Below are positions 10,467-23,219 of a DNA stretch of 64,000 nucleotides, in pieces; the first letter of the stretch is position 1, and the number at the start of each line of letters is the position of its first letter. The translations under genes were made by a program, and so were the position numbers. Below the pieces are notes generated by a model, which saw only the letters and a program-made list of their open reading frames with translations, searched no databases and was not told the origin of the DNA. The DNA is from Channa striata (Eukaryota; Chordata; Actinopteri; Anabantiformes; Channidae), in NCBI GenBank assembly GCA_033026295.1, contig CM065181.1, forward strand, positions 23,907,688-23,971,687, written 5' to 3'.

Positions 10467-12772
10467 ATGACTCTGCGTCTCTGCCGTCTTTTCCTGGTTG
10501 TGGGGCTGTTTCTGAGCAGCTCGGCTCTGACGCCTGAAGAATGCCGACCGTTGGTTACTCCTCTGTCTCTGGCCGACCCCTCCATGGTAAATGCTCCTCT
10601 GCTTCCTCCTGAGTCTTTGGTTGTGCGGATGACAAGTTAGTTTTGACTCAGTAATCCATTTTAAGAAAATCTGTTTATGTCTCTCGTGCGTTAGAGTCAA
10701 GTCAGAGCAGTGCACAATGAAAATACAGTGTTGGATTGGCAAGAGACAGAAGTCGGGAAACATGCAGCAGACTGACATTTTAGATTTTCTGCTTTTAGAA
10801 CAAGTCTTGTTAAATGTTTCTTTTTATTAAGTGAAATCAACAGTTGGTCATTTAGCAGAAACATGGCATTTTAATATTTGATATAAAACTGATTAGAAGA
10901 AATATTTTGGTCTCAGAACATAAATGTCATATATCTTTTGTCCAAATTTAAAAGTAAAGACTTGTGTTTTATTGGACAACAAAGATGTTTCGGGACCTTT
11001 GGATCCATATATGTTCTGATATGACTGATATGTTACTTTTTGAATGTACTTTTCATTCACCGGGATTCTAGTGAATCAAACAAATCACAACCACGTAATG
11101 AGGAACCATCACTGATGACTGATCCCCGATAATCTCCTTTGACGTTTATTAAGCCCTGCCTAAAGAAATGTCTCTGTTTGCAGATGTTGGGCAGGACCAA
11201 CTTCATTGTGGGTTACAGTGACCATAAGGTCTACAAGGAAATCCTGAAGGTGACGGACAGCAGCTGGCTGAACATGACAGCGTCACCATCCAGCCCTAAT
11301 GAGATTGTTATGTCTCAAGAAAACAGAATGTGAGTCAATCAATTAACTTCACAATAATATAACAGAACCCACCAAGAGGGCCACACCTAAGGACCCCCAT
11401 CACAGGGGATTTGGGTGGTAATTGTTTAATCTTGATCACTCTACCCTGTTCTCACCTCCCACCTTAACAAGCCTATTCAGGCCAGGGTGGAACAAAGGGC
11501 CACTCCGGAGAGTACAGGTGGGTTCCCGAGGCTTATTCAATTAGTCAGACTGAAGAAGCTGCTTGGATAAGTAGGAAAACCTTTGTACCCAAGAAGAAGT
11601 CTAGTTCACATGATTTAGTCTTTGGATAACATAAGTTTGAGCAGTTTCTGCGTACAGTGGTAAGAAAGCAAAAGAGCTGATTTATTGATTATATCACAAA
11701 CGCAGCATTTGTGGGCGGAACTTGATACTGGATCTGAATGTGACTAGCACAACAGGTGGGACTGAACAGGTAACTGGCAGTTTGATCATCAGATATTTAT
11801 GTGCCGTTCACTGCTGTTGGAAATTGTGACGTTTGTGGACCTCTCAGATTTTTTCCCTCTTACCATTAAGTTGAAAAGAGAGCATCCATCTTTGCACTGC
11901 TACAGCTGAGTTTGCCTGTGATTAACAAAGCCAGAGAACTGAACGTGTCAGTGCAGGTTTTATGCCGTGAATTGACAAGATTTGAAGTTTGCAGCCACAG
12001 TGTTTCATGACTTTCAGTGTAAGTGTGATTATTTTTAAATTTTTCTTTTCATCTTCCTTTTATTCCAGAAATGGAATCTGCTTCGGATCTACAGCCAATA
12101 TAACTATCGACGGCAACACTGCAAAATCATCATGTAAGTTTTCTAATAGCTGAGGTTCTGATAACTTTTGGCTCATTGTTTTTAAAATGTGTCTCTCGTG
12201 TCTTAGAAAAGGCACATTTTGACTAGTTCCTCATATCTAAAGCAATTATTATCTAAGTAGTTTAATATTTAACTTTGCCTCTGTCCTCAGATGCCAACAT
12301 GACCTCGGCTGTCCACTTGCTGCCGAGCTGCGAAGGCTGTGTGCTCTTAAGCATAAACACCACAGCCAGAGATGCCGAAAAAATGCTTAAATTAATTCAC
12401 TTTAACAGCACAGAGAAGGAGATCACAGCTACTTCTCTTTATCTGTTGGGTAAGGAGGAACAAATCAGAACACAGCAACAACAACAAAAATCACTTTGTG
12501 AAACACTTATGAGTGTGAGGTTTGTTTCCAGCAAGAGAAATGACCTTGAAGGACTCAGACCTGGAACACTTCAAGCAGCAGGCGAGCTGCCTCGGCTTCT
12601 CCGGAGAACCAGACTACCACTATGACCCAAAGAAAGGTGCTTCACCTGTAAACCTGTAAACCTGTAAACTGTGATATCGAAATGTGTGACATCTCACCGG
12701 AACTCATGTCTTTCCTTTTCCTCTGCAGAGTTCTGTCGTGAAGGCGAGGGCATCAGGATAAAGCTGGAGTAA
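10467..12772 (+). CDS. AGP/TBT-binding-type lipocalin, copy A3
   Basis: Six exons: 10467-10586, 11184-11329, 12069-12133, 12291-12449, 12532-12636, 12729-12772; 212 aa. Exon lengths are identical to A1. The exon 1 protein sequence is the same as A1, including the signal peptide. The rest diverges moderately: exon 2 reads MLGRTNFIVGYSDHKV, exon 4 has PSCEGC and SINTTARDAEKM, and the C-terminus is FCREGEGIRIKLE. N-glycosylation sites NMT, NIT, NTT and NST are visible. AATAAA at 12820-12825 ends the gene. As in A1, the GxW position reads GRT. It is a secreted lipocalin of the AGP / TBT-binding / PSTBP family; the ligand is unknown. Intron 2 holds a dispersed-repeat piece near 11385-11640. Confidence 0.85.
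11385..11640. repeat. Probable dispersed retroelement fragment in A3 intron 2
   Basis: This segment is absent from the same intron of A1. It contains phrases (CCACTCCGGAGAG; CTGAAGAAGCTGCTTGGAT) that I recognise as recurring in teleost genomes. The family could not be named and the edges are approximate. Confidence 0.4.
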
Positions 12773-12829
12773 AACCAGAACTTTCTTCAGAAACAAATAT
12801 TTGTAACCTAAACCAAAGAAATAAACTCA

Positions 12830-15780
12830 CTCAAAGTGACGTGTTTGCTTTTTGTTGAGGATGTTTTTATTTTCAGTTATGAAAACGATATAAGGCTTTT
12901 GATTTTAGATCATTGAGGAGAGGAGGGAGGTTTCAACTAAGCATTTTGGAAAGAAGAAACATGTCCCTTAGATGAACCGTGAGTCCGGGTGATTTAATAG
13001 TCTTTGGACATCGGTGATGGATGAGGAAGCTGATCCAGTTTTCAGGCCAGATAAGAAACGAGGCCCAACTCTGCAGTATGTAACGTTTCTCTAATAATTG
13101 CGCAGTAAACGTACGTGTCCACAAGAGCCCAGTGTCGCATTTAACAAACCTCCATTTGAAAAGCAAACCTCCTTTTTTCAAGTTCTTAATAGACGTAGTG
13201 AAAAACAATGTCCTGTCCTTTGTTGTTATTGACTAAGCCTATGAATATTTTGAGAAACAACAGGAGGTCGTTTCAAAGACCAAATAGTGATTTGTGAAAA
13301 TATTATACAGCATGGTTTGTCTACCATGTGAAGTATAGTCATGGTGTCAAACCCAGACTTTAACTGTCCTTGTTTGAAAACAAAATGAATACACTAAATA
13401 GTGCATATAGCAGCAGTACAACCATAGAACCTATTAAACATATACAAATATGATATAAAATCAGTGTGAACATCTAGACCGGCATGAACAGTTACATCTT
13501 TCCATCTACCTTCCTGTTCTTATTCTTTCTGTAATGGTTAACGTAACTAGATACTGTAACCAAAGAAACTGTAACTACTGGACCCAAAAGCAGAAGCTGA
13601 GACACGCAGAGTGTGCAACAGGTTTATTTGCACATGAAATACAGTTATAAATTATCACATGAACTACAGATCCTATGACACTTAACACACAGATCTGTGC
13701 TCAAACAAAACTCTCTCAGAGGTTTAACAATACTAACTCACAACAGTATGAACCTAAAGGCACAGACCTGTCCTCTAACAAAACTCTCAAAAGCTTTCAC
13801 AATGTTAACTCACAAACAGCATAAAAGCAAGCAAGACTCTTAGGCTATAACAAAACCTGAACTGCCAAAACTATCTACAGACTCACGACCAGTATTAAGG
13901 GCTGGAGATCAGGAAAGGCTGAACGAGATCAGGGAGATGTGCCAGAACGAACCAGGACACACTAGCAACCCCAAAACTAAATGCAAGGCCTTAAATACAA
14001 ACATGCAGGGTTAGTGATGACGATGATGATGAAAGGCAAACTGTGAGTGCACTGGTAACCAGCAGAGGAACAGAGGAATGCTGCAGGGACACACACAAAA
14101 CAGAGAAATGAATGCCAATATACAAGTTAAGAGCAGTGAACAACTAAACAGGGACAAAAAGCACCTAACTTATAACACTTTCCAGTTCTATTCTTGTTTC
14201 AATCCAGCATACGTTACATTTTAAGTTATAACAGTGTGTAAATTCAAATTCCTGACAATGCCACAAATATTTTTGACATTTACTCGGGTTCCGTTAAGCT
14301 AATCATCTGCCTCACACGTGGTTTGGTATAAGGCTGGACTGACGAAGGACGGATAAAGAAAAGATTTTTTGAAAGGCAAGTTTCGTCACCTGCTCTGTTG
14401 ACAAGACCAAAGTTATCTGAAGTTACTGCAGACGTGAACTTTGGACATGAGACCCTCTGTTCACCGGGGACTATTGCACTTCACTTCACTTCAACTAGAA
14501 TTGGCTTGGGGTGAGAGAACGTTATTGTGATGAGCAGAGGGAACTTTGGTGACATGTGTTAACTGTTATGAAGACAGAGGAGACGCCTGTGTTCACTCCT
14601 GTGTTGGTGTGTTTGGATAAACCTGCAATTTGTGACACACAATGTGATGCAATGACATGTGTGAATAGTCTCACAGCCCTGTAATAATATCCCCTCAACC
14701 CCTAAACACATTAACAATGAAAACTCAGCTGGTACAAATCTTCTTTAATCCTTAGAAGTAACGAAAGCAATTAAGGAGTCTAGTTTAAAAAGATATAGTA
14801 AAGAGACACAAAACAACACAGAGGTGCTAAACAATGGCAAAAAGTGCAATGACAAAAGCACAACAGGCTGAAAAACTTCAGATTAAAATGAATGACTATG
14901 AATAAATGTGAAAATATAACAATATAAGTGCTTTATTTGTCATTATGCACACTATCAGATGGAGCCACTGCCGCTATGGGCCAACCTGACCTGAAACACA
15001 TGTTTGTAGCAGCAGGGGAAACCAGAGTACCTGCAGGAAACCGACAGAAACACAGGGAGATCCTGCAAGGGATTGAACTTCTTGATGTGAGGCAGGAGCA
15101 CTATCCACTCCCCCACCGTGCCACCAAACAGACACGCTCGTTGTTACTTTCTCCTGTTGAACAACTTCTGTTCATGCGCTACAAAGCCTCCAGGGGCTTA
15201 TCAGGAGACTGTGCTAAAGTTTGTCTTTGTGGGTGGACGTTGGTTAGTTTTTTCCTTTGGTTTTTAACTGTGAACCTCCCTGAATATGGAACCACCAGGC
15301 TTCATGTAAAGGTCCAGCATTCAGATTTACGGACTCACTGTGCACAAGTGCTTTGCGTTTCACAAAGAATTAGAAGTCAATTCTGGATTTTAGTGATTTG
15401 TGTATGTGGTAACACTGAGACCGGGTTAATGATCCAAACACTGATGGTCTTTAAAGGTCCTTTGTCTATAAAAATAAACTTGATTTCATTTGGAAATATG
15501 TTACCCACTATTCTAGGTATTCAGTATGAATGATTTTCCGTGGTTGTACTGGTATTTCTCCTTAGGTACAAGATCTGATACAAAGAGCTGAAGTTGGGAA
15601 CTTCTCTTAGGATCAATAAAAACAGTGGACATATGCCCTTTGGACCAGCAAGCACCCAGACCAGCAGCCCCCAGGCTCTGCCACGAGGCCAGGGGGCCCC
15701 ACGGTGCCATAACTTGAGCAGCTTCCTCCTCTGCCATCCCGACAGAGCACAGTGGTTTGGTTTTTGTCTCACAGCAGCAG
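12830..15780. other. Intergenic stretch between the two lipocalin families
   Basis: No coding exon is supported. The 201-codon frame at 14928-15533 contains a dispersed repeat and no domain. Segment 13580-14200 (GGACCCAAAAGCAGAAGCTG onward) looks like interspersed-repeat DNA of unknown family. A TATA-like TATAAAAA near 15467 could belong to the next gene, but it lies over 300 bases from its ATG. Confidence 0.55.
14970..15135 (-). repeat. Diverged dispersed fish repeat
   Basis: The run from ACCAGAGTACCTGCAGGAAA to CCACCGTGCCACC matches, in diverged form, a repeat widespread in teleosts whose consensus mentions 'ggaaacccacgcagacacgggga' and ends 'caccgtgccgcc'. The orientation is inferred. Confidence 0.5.
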
Positions 15781-15781
15781 G

Positions 15782-18700
15782 ATGTATTGTGTTTTGAAGT
15801 TGTTGGTGCTGCTGCTTGTGCTGGTGCTGGTCGGCTCCAGCACAGCTCCAGCTGCCGAGGGATGTGAAGTTCTGACCACCAGGCTGCAAGCAAAAGACCT
15901 GCACAAGGTGAGTGTGGTCCTTCAGACGAGATTGGTCCCTTTTCAAGAGCTGTTCGTAGCTTCATTTCAATTTATCAAGGATTCTCCTTCTACCAAATCT
16001 CAAATCAGAAGTCTGAGTTCAGGAGGGTTCACAGAGCATGTTTACAGTAAGGTCTAATGGGTGACCATTAGACCCGATATGACCACAGATATCAGCCTAG
16101 ACATTTTTGGGGCAAAGTTCAGTTCAGCTTTGATTTGACAGTTTCCTGTGTGTCGCATTCGAACATTAGCTTCATGTTTATAAGGTGAAAAACTGCATCA
16201 TCTCACATATCAGAGACGTGGCACTTCCACTGTAGAAATCGTCAAAGCTGTGCTAACAACGGGTCAGTCTTAAATCTTATTTTTAAAGACTGATCAGTCC
16301 AGATCAAAGCTGCCAGAGTCACTGTGGGTTTTCCAGTTTCAGCACAGGCACAATCCTCCATCGTGAACAACCCACCATTTCATGTATTTAGGGATAAAGG
16401 GTAAAGTGCTAAATGCCTGGAGAAAACCATGAGCCTCTTTACCCACAGATTTATGGGGACTGGGTTATGGTCTGGTCAGTCTCTGGCACTGAGCATGGCT
16501 CCAACCTGCTGGCAAACCTCACCAGCTCCCGTGTCAACTTCCACCTCCTCGTCCCCAACAGCAAAATTATTGTGTACAGTGAGAAGAACGTGTTCAAGTG
16601 AGTTTGTCTAGTTTCACTCTCATCATTTGCCCATAACAACCAAAGACTTGCTAAATATGTCTGTTCTGTTGTTGCTTTTCACGATTTGAGTCAAAACTAG
16701 AACATCTTCACTGACTCAGACATGAAGTGTATTTGTGCATTTATTATGGACCATGTTCTTACATCCTGTTATGAATCAGAGATAAAAACAGATGCCCATT
16801 GTGATTGGAGAACACGCCTGATAATCATCGGTTTTGTCAGTTCGTTCAGTTTCACAGTAATCTAATGGGCACATGGGAAACAGGAAGTGCTTCTATCTAA
16901 TTCAGTTGCTTTTAATGGGGACGGCTCAACAAATTTAGAGCAAAGACAAAAAAGAAAAGCAATTAGAGAAGAAATGCTGAAGAAAGTGAGACAGACACAG
17001 ATGGAATTGCTAAGTCCCAAGAACTGAACCCTTAAGAACTCCACACGTGATGGGGATCAGATCTGCGGCTGCTATGTTCAAAACCTTTAAATAAAAATAT
17101 TGGTACTGAAAAATCTGCATTAAAAAACAAATGAAAAAGTTTTTGAAAAATCCGAGCTTTGAATAAAAAAGAATACATTTTTGATGAAACACTCAAATGT
17201 TTATTAATATTCCTCTTGAGATTGTTGCGTCTTGATGTTGTAATGTCCAGCTTGTGTTGTTTTCAGTGACAGCTCATGTACTGTGTACTTAATCAACTTG
17301 AGGATCCCAGCTGAGCACTCAGAGTCTGGGCACCACACACTGCTTGCCAAGAGTGGCAGTGAGTCACTGTAACACACACACACACACACACACAAACACA
17401 CAATGTGCTAGGTTTTTGTTTTCTCTTATTTTGACGACTTAATACTTACGGAAGTAAATGTATTTGTGATGGTCAATATATAACTAAGGCATAATATCGA
17501 ATACAGTAACCTTTTAGAATTATTATAATGTAGTATGGTATAATATATTTAAAATGTTTCACACTTCAATACAGTATAGTATAAGTAAAGTGTTGGATAT
17601 TTAAAATATAGCAAAAGTATAAGATTTTAGTACATAAGCAGTGTATGTTGAAAAAAAATAAAGTATATGCAACATATAGTCCAGCATCAAGAGTTTAGAT
17701 AGTACATACTGTAGCACATAACATAATAATCAAACCACATGTTACAACAAACAGTATTATTGAAATACCAAATATTGATGAAGAATGGTGTAATTAAAAT
17801 ATATATAATATAAAAAATATAGCATTGTAAAAAGTATGTTTACAGCAAAGTAAAAGTGAAGGATAGTGTAATTAAAATAAGGTGTAGCAATTAACAGTAC
17901 TTAAAACATAAGTAGGTTAAAGTTAAATTAAGTATGTATTGTTGTAAATGTAAATTTATGTCCTATATAGTATAATTTGAATTATAATATAAGTCAGACA
18001 AGATACAGGTACTGTAAAAAATAGTCTAGTTAATTTACAGCATTGTATCATATCCTATACATTTAGTGTCACATTGTGTTAAAAAAAGTAAATGAGCAGA
18101 GATTAATCCGTAGTGTGAGTGTATTTTAGAACCACGTATAATCGTGGTTTGTGTTGTTCACTTATAAACGGCTGCTGATGACAGTATCGATGTGTGTGTG
18201 TAGCCGTGATGAAGTATGGAGTGTTTCAGCACTACACTGACTCAGGTACTGTGACTTTCTACGAGCCCCGTCCCAACTGCCTCCTGATGGTCTACAAAGG
18301 TCCATACGGCCAATACCTGCTGAGCTACAGTAAGTGGGAGCAGACACACACACACACACACTACATTACGTTATGATGATGATTCCGTGGTGATTGTATC
18401 CATGAACAGATCTCAACGCTGTGTCTATTCTTTGTGTATCAGAAAGAGAAGGACAACATTCAGACGCAGATCAGCTGAAGGCAGCCCACGACGTCCACAG
18501 GAAACACGCCCAGTGTCTGGGATTCGCTCATGACAAACCGTACATCTACGATGGAGCTGCAGGTCAGTGAGTCGTGAACCGTGAATTAGTCGACAGAATT
18601 TAGTTTGTCTTTGCTTCAAAGCTTTTTGTGGGAGAAAGAATCAAACGGCAGTTCTTGTTTGTCTGTGAGCCTCTAATTTACTTTGTTGGTGGTTTTGTTG

Positions 18701-21700
18701 TCATGTTGCTGCTCCAACATAGCACCAGTCTGCAAACACTGTGAAGGTGTGAACACCAGGCTGCGAACCAAAGACCTGCACAAGGTGAGTGTGTGTGTGT
18801 GTGAGTTCTTAGACCACATGTGCCGCCCCTGCAGAGCTTTTTGTACCTTCGATCAGCTGCGTCCAGCTTGATTTCCACTGCAGTAGCTGTCACTTTGCAA
18901 TGTTGATGTTTTGTAGTTGCATGTGTAAACATGTTTATTAACCTTCGACCACAACAAACATGGATGAAGAGTTAAACTGCTTGACTAGCAACTCAGATGT
19001 TAGTCAAACATGCAGCAGATGCGTCAGACTTGTGGTCAACAAAGGGCAGAAGAAGAACGTAAGGAGGAGATGATGCAGATGTTGGAGCCACAGTCAGTGC
19101 CTCTGACCACCATAGAAGAAGAAAATGCTGAGAGCCGGTGCAACAAAGACTGATGAGGATTCAGTACAATAATTTATAACGCCTACATACATGTATAATA
19201 TCGTTACTGATAATGGTTCTGGTTTCATCTTTCATATCCACAAAGCAAAAATATTGTCAGACTTTCTGACTTACTGTAGTCTTAAGTCTATGTTCCACCA
19301 CCAGCAGCTTCAGTCCTCTCTGCCTCTGAACACTTTTCCTCCTGTAGATTTTCGGAGATTGGGTTCTGGTCTGGTCTGTCGCTGACCACACAGAAGCCTG
19401 GGACCTGTTGCCAAACGTCTCCAGCTCCCACATCGAGCTGAAGCTCCTCCCCAACAACAAAACTGTTGTGTTCAACGAGAGGAACGTGTACAGGTGATTA
19501 CAGATCATTAGAACCTGGGTTTATACAGAGGAATGATCAAATCCTGTTCACTCGTGGTCACTGCCTGGCAGCAGTGTGTTACTCTTCCAGTTACGTTTGC
19601 TCTTCCTGATGATACAGAATAAATACGTTGGTGTTGTGTAACTGCAGCACAGGCAGCAGAGACACACTGTGTGTTCATGTTGTGTTATTTGCAGCGATAA
19701 AACGTGCTCTAACTACGTCATCAACCTGGCGATGCCCTCTGACCCCTCGGACGCTGAACACCACACCCTGCACACCGTTTCTGCCAGTGAGGCACATTCA
19801 CGCAAACACACGTGACAATAATTATCATTAGAAATAAACACAAATATGTGAATAATGAAGTGTGTTATGTGCGTGTTAGCGGAGGAGTTGGACGGAGTCG
19901 TTCGACCGTACAACGACTCTGCTGCCCTGGAATTCTATGAGACCTGCCCCGACTGTCTGCTGATGGTCTACAACTACATCCATGGCCGATACCTGCTGAG
20001 CTACAGTAAACGCACACACAAGTTCACAGTGATTATACAACAATTAAATTCAAGCAATTTGCTCAAAGTGGGTGATCTCAGTGCTGAACATGTGTGTCAT
20101 GTCCGTCAGGGAGAGAAGGACGTCATTCAGACGTGGAGCAGCTGAAAGCAGCTCATGATGATCACAGGAAACAGGCCGAGTGTCTGGGATTCGCTCATGA
20201 CAACGTTTTCATCTATGATGGAGTTTCAGGTCAGTGGACATCTCCAACTGTCTGACACAAATATGTGTTGGGAGACACAGAATTAATTTCCCCCGTGAAA
20301 GAGAAACTGATTATGTTAGGATGAGAGTTTGCATCTTTTTGTATTTTTGTGTCTTTGTATGTATCATGAATATGTGTGTTTAATGATGTTTGAGCCCTTG
20401 GGCCCGTGAATACGTGCCCTGATATATCTGTCAGTGCCCTAATGCTGATTGAAGTATTGCAATAAGTGTTACAAGTATCTGAAGTGAACAATATCAAAAT
20501 TCATTCTTTGCCTGATTAGAAACATGGAGATGTCAACTTTCTTAGACGTTTCTAACGTAATAAAAAGTGGCGTTTTGACGTTTTTTACTTTGACACTGTC
20601 TTTGTTGTCTTGCTGGAGGCAGCAGTCGGCCTCAAGGCGGTGCCAAACTGCAGGAAATGCCAAGACCTGAACACAAGGCTGCCAACAAAAGACCTGCATA
20701 AGGTGAGCGGGTTTGTGCTCAGTGTGCTGCTTTGGACCAGATCCATCACCGCAGAAAAGCTTTTCACAGTTTCATTTCTTTATGCTCTGTTACCTCGGAC
20801 CACTCTGTCTGTCGGTTCTGATCTTCAGGTTCTGAACTTAAACTAAGTCACATCAAATACAGAACGAGCTGACATTGTGCGTAGTTATTGTGGTCTGTCA
20901 GAACTGCAACTCTGCTTATTACATAGATTCACCCTGGTGGTCACGTCAGGACGCAGCTCAGGACAGGCTTGTTTGGCTGTCTCCACAGACAGCTGTCCAT
21001 CACAGAAATCTGCTGTTTGTGTGTTGGGAACCCTTTAACTGATTTCTCCCAAGAAAAACACTAGATTTGTCACTCGTGGCTGGACCCCTTTTTGCTTCTG
21101 AACGCTTTTCCTCCACCTGTAGATTTTCGGGGACTGGGTTCTGGTCTGGTCTGTCGCTGACCACCAGCAAGCCTGGGACCTGTTGCCAAACGTCTCCAGC
21201 TCCCACGTCGAGCTCCAGCTGCTCCCCGACAAAAAAACTGTTGTGTTCAACGAGAGGAACTTGTACATGTGAGTGACGACATTCAAATGGGTGTTGATGA
21301 AAAATAAACCAAAGACACAGGAAAGTCTGGATGTTTAGTGCATCTTGGATCATGGGACGTTTCTTGTCTCTAACCGCTTGCTAGGGACAAGCAGTTGAGA
21401 TGCAGAAGTTGTTTAGCTGGACTTATTTGAGCACTGCAGCACAGGCAGCAGAGACACACTGTGTGTTCATGTTGTGTTATTTGCAGCGATAAAACGTGCT
21501 CTAACTACGTCATCAACCTGGCGATGCCCTCTGACCCCTCGGACGCTGAACACCACACCCTGCACACCGTGTCTGCCAGTGAGGCACATTCACGCAAACA
21601 CACGTGACAATAATTATCATTAGAAATAAACACAAATATGTGAATAATGAAGTGTGTTATGTGCGTGTTAGCGGAGGAGTTGGACGGAGTCGTTCGACCG

Positions 21701-22363
21701 TACAACGACTCTGCTGCCCTGGAATTCTATGAGACCTGCCCCGACTGTCTGCTGATGGTCTACAACTACATCCATGGCCGATACCTGCTGAGCTACAGTA
21801 AACGCACACACAAGTTCACAGTGATTATACAACAATTAAATTCAAGCAATTTGCTCAAAGTGGGTGATCTCAGTGCTGAACATGTGTGTCATGTCCGTCA
21901 GGGAGAGAAGGACGTCATTCAGACGTGGAGCAGCTGAAAGCAGCTCATGATGATCACAGGAAACAGGCCGAGTGTCTGGGATTCAAAGCTGACGAACCGT
22001 TCAGCTACGATGGAGTGGCAGGTTAGCGACTTCTCCAATGTTAAGATACAATCTGTCAACCAGAGTCAGGGGACTCATGAACGCTTATTTTACGTTATAA
22101 TGAAGAACTGTTTCAATGACAGGAGAGGATGTAACAGCCCCTCCTGCAGGTTCTAAACTGATTATCAGACTATTGCTATTATTTTTGGTCCCATTATAAT
22201 AATTTTTCATGTCTCTTCTTGGTCAAACCTCTGACCTCCAACCTTGACTCTGGCTTACTCAGCCCATATTAGAGAAATCTGTAATCATTTCTTCTCCTCT
22301 TTGTCCACTGTCTTCACAGATTTCTGTCATAAGAAACCTTCTCCAGTGGAGCGTGAACAGTAG
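15782..22363 (+). CDS. Three-domain lipocalin, saxitoxin/tetrodotoxin-binding-protein-like
   Basis: Sixteen exons in one frame, 588 aa. Domain 1: 15782-15907, 16449-16597, 17267-17358, 18204-18329, 18443-18562. Domain 2: 18723-18784, 19348-19493, 19695-19786, 19880-20005, 20110-20229. Domain 3: 20623-20702, 21123-21268, 21487-21578, 21672-21797, 21902-22021. Final exon: 22320-22363. Only exon 1 has an ATG and signal peptide (MYCVLKLLVLLLVLVLVGSS). Only the last exon has a stop, followed by AATAAA at 22371-22376. The domain-opening exons 6 and 11 have acceptors but no in-frame ATG, and phase 1 joins throughout. Each domain has the GxW motif (YGDWVMVW, FGDWVLVW) and CLGF near its end. The secreted product probably binds small ligands in plasma. 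Pufferfish PSTBP has two such domains. Three separate genes is the alternative, but it fits the exon ends poorly. Confidence 0.82.
17371..17403 (+). repeat. CA microsatellite
   Basis: An (AC)n tract directly after exon 3 of the three-domain lipocalin, followed by about 750 bases of AT-rich low-complexity intron (17405-18130) with no other structure seen. Confidence 0.8.
19641..20192 (+). repeat. 552-bp duplicated block, copy in domain 2
   Basis: Covers the end of an intron, exons 8 and 9, most of exon 10 and both introns between them. Compared base by base with 21433-21984, only one difference was found (T at 19779, G at 21571). The offset is 1792 bases throughout. Confidence 0.95.
21433..21984 (+). 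repeat. 552-bp duplicated block, copy in domain 3
   Basis: Partner of 19641-20192. Identity stops abruptly inside exon 15, where domain 2 continues AHDN and domain 3 continues KADE. The sharp edges and intron identity indicate gene conversion or very recent unequal exchange. Confidence 0.95.
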
Positions 22364-22376
22364 AAGCTGGAATAAA

Positions 22377-23219
22377 CATCAGAGAATCAACATGAGTCCG
22401 AGAAAATATTCTCCAGTAAAACAATTAAAACGCAGTTTGAGAACGTGTTTGTTTTTCTGTGACTCTTAAATAAAGAAACACATCTGGTTTTATCAGACTA
22501 TCTAATCAAACCATCTTTGGTAACTTGTATTAACATGGATGGATGGTGATAAAATGGGCCCCACAGTACATGGGTCTCCCAGACTGAAAGAGATGTCACA
22601 AAAACTAAGGCTGTGCCGTCCTTTCACTGTGTTTCTCTTGTTGGTAAGTTTGTGTCACTGCCTTTATTTTGCTTTTTCCTGCCTTCACCAGCGCATCTTA
22701 TTTTGGAAGGATTGGACACTTATCGTAACCACAGCAAGGGAAGCTTCGCTAAGACACTGTCACTCTGTGGAAGCCCTCATGACCTTTAGGACCAGGAATT
22801 ATTATTATTCAGCATTGTTTTTCTGCTAAACAAAACTGAAACCAAATCATAAATCGTGTACAATTAGAGAGATAAGAGAAGTTTTTTAAAAACAATTTTG
22901 AAAAAACTATGGAAGATTAAGGTTTTAGAATTGTGGCGCAGACACAGTGATGCTATGAGGACAGATAGAAAGTGTAAATGATCTGCTAACATAGAACTTT
23001 GATTCTTCGAAAGCCTTATTTAGTAAAAGAATATTATCATCATTATAATATTTACATTGAAAACAAAAAACCCTCAGTCCTGTAAAATTACCTTTACTCC
23101 CCCTTTGTCTTCCTACAGTTTAAAAACCTTAGTTTATCATCTTCTTCGTTTTTGGTGGTTTGGTTATTTCTTTACTGATCTCCTTTGACTCACTTCATTT
23201 TGTTTTACGCGTAACTGCA
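22377..23219. other. Intergenic stretch before psmb4
   Basis: Holds the 3' flank of the lipocalin gene with a second AATAAA near 22467. The short open frame at 22539-22829 has no recognisable feature. Nothing else is seen. Confidence 0.6.

Noticed and set aside
14928..15533. A 201-codon open frame
   Set aside because: It contains a dispersed-repeat remnant, has no domain and no splice or promoter context.
18683..18784. An independent start for lipocalin repeat 2
   Set aside because: The upstream open stretch has no ATG in frame; the nearby ATG is out of frame and stops quickly.
15782..22363. Three separate single-domain lipocalin genes
   Set aside because: Repeats 2 and 3 have no in-frame ATG or signal peptide, and repeats 1 and 2 have no terminal exon. 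Phases join across the repeats, so one gene is the simpler reading.
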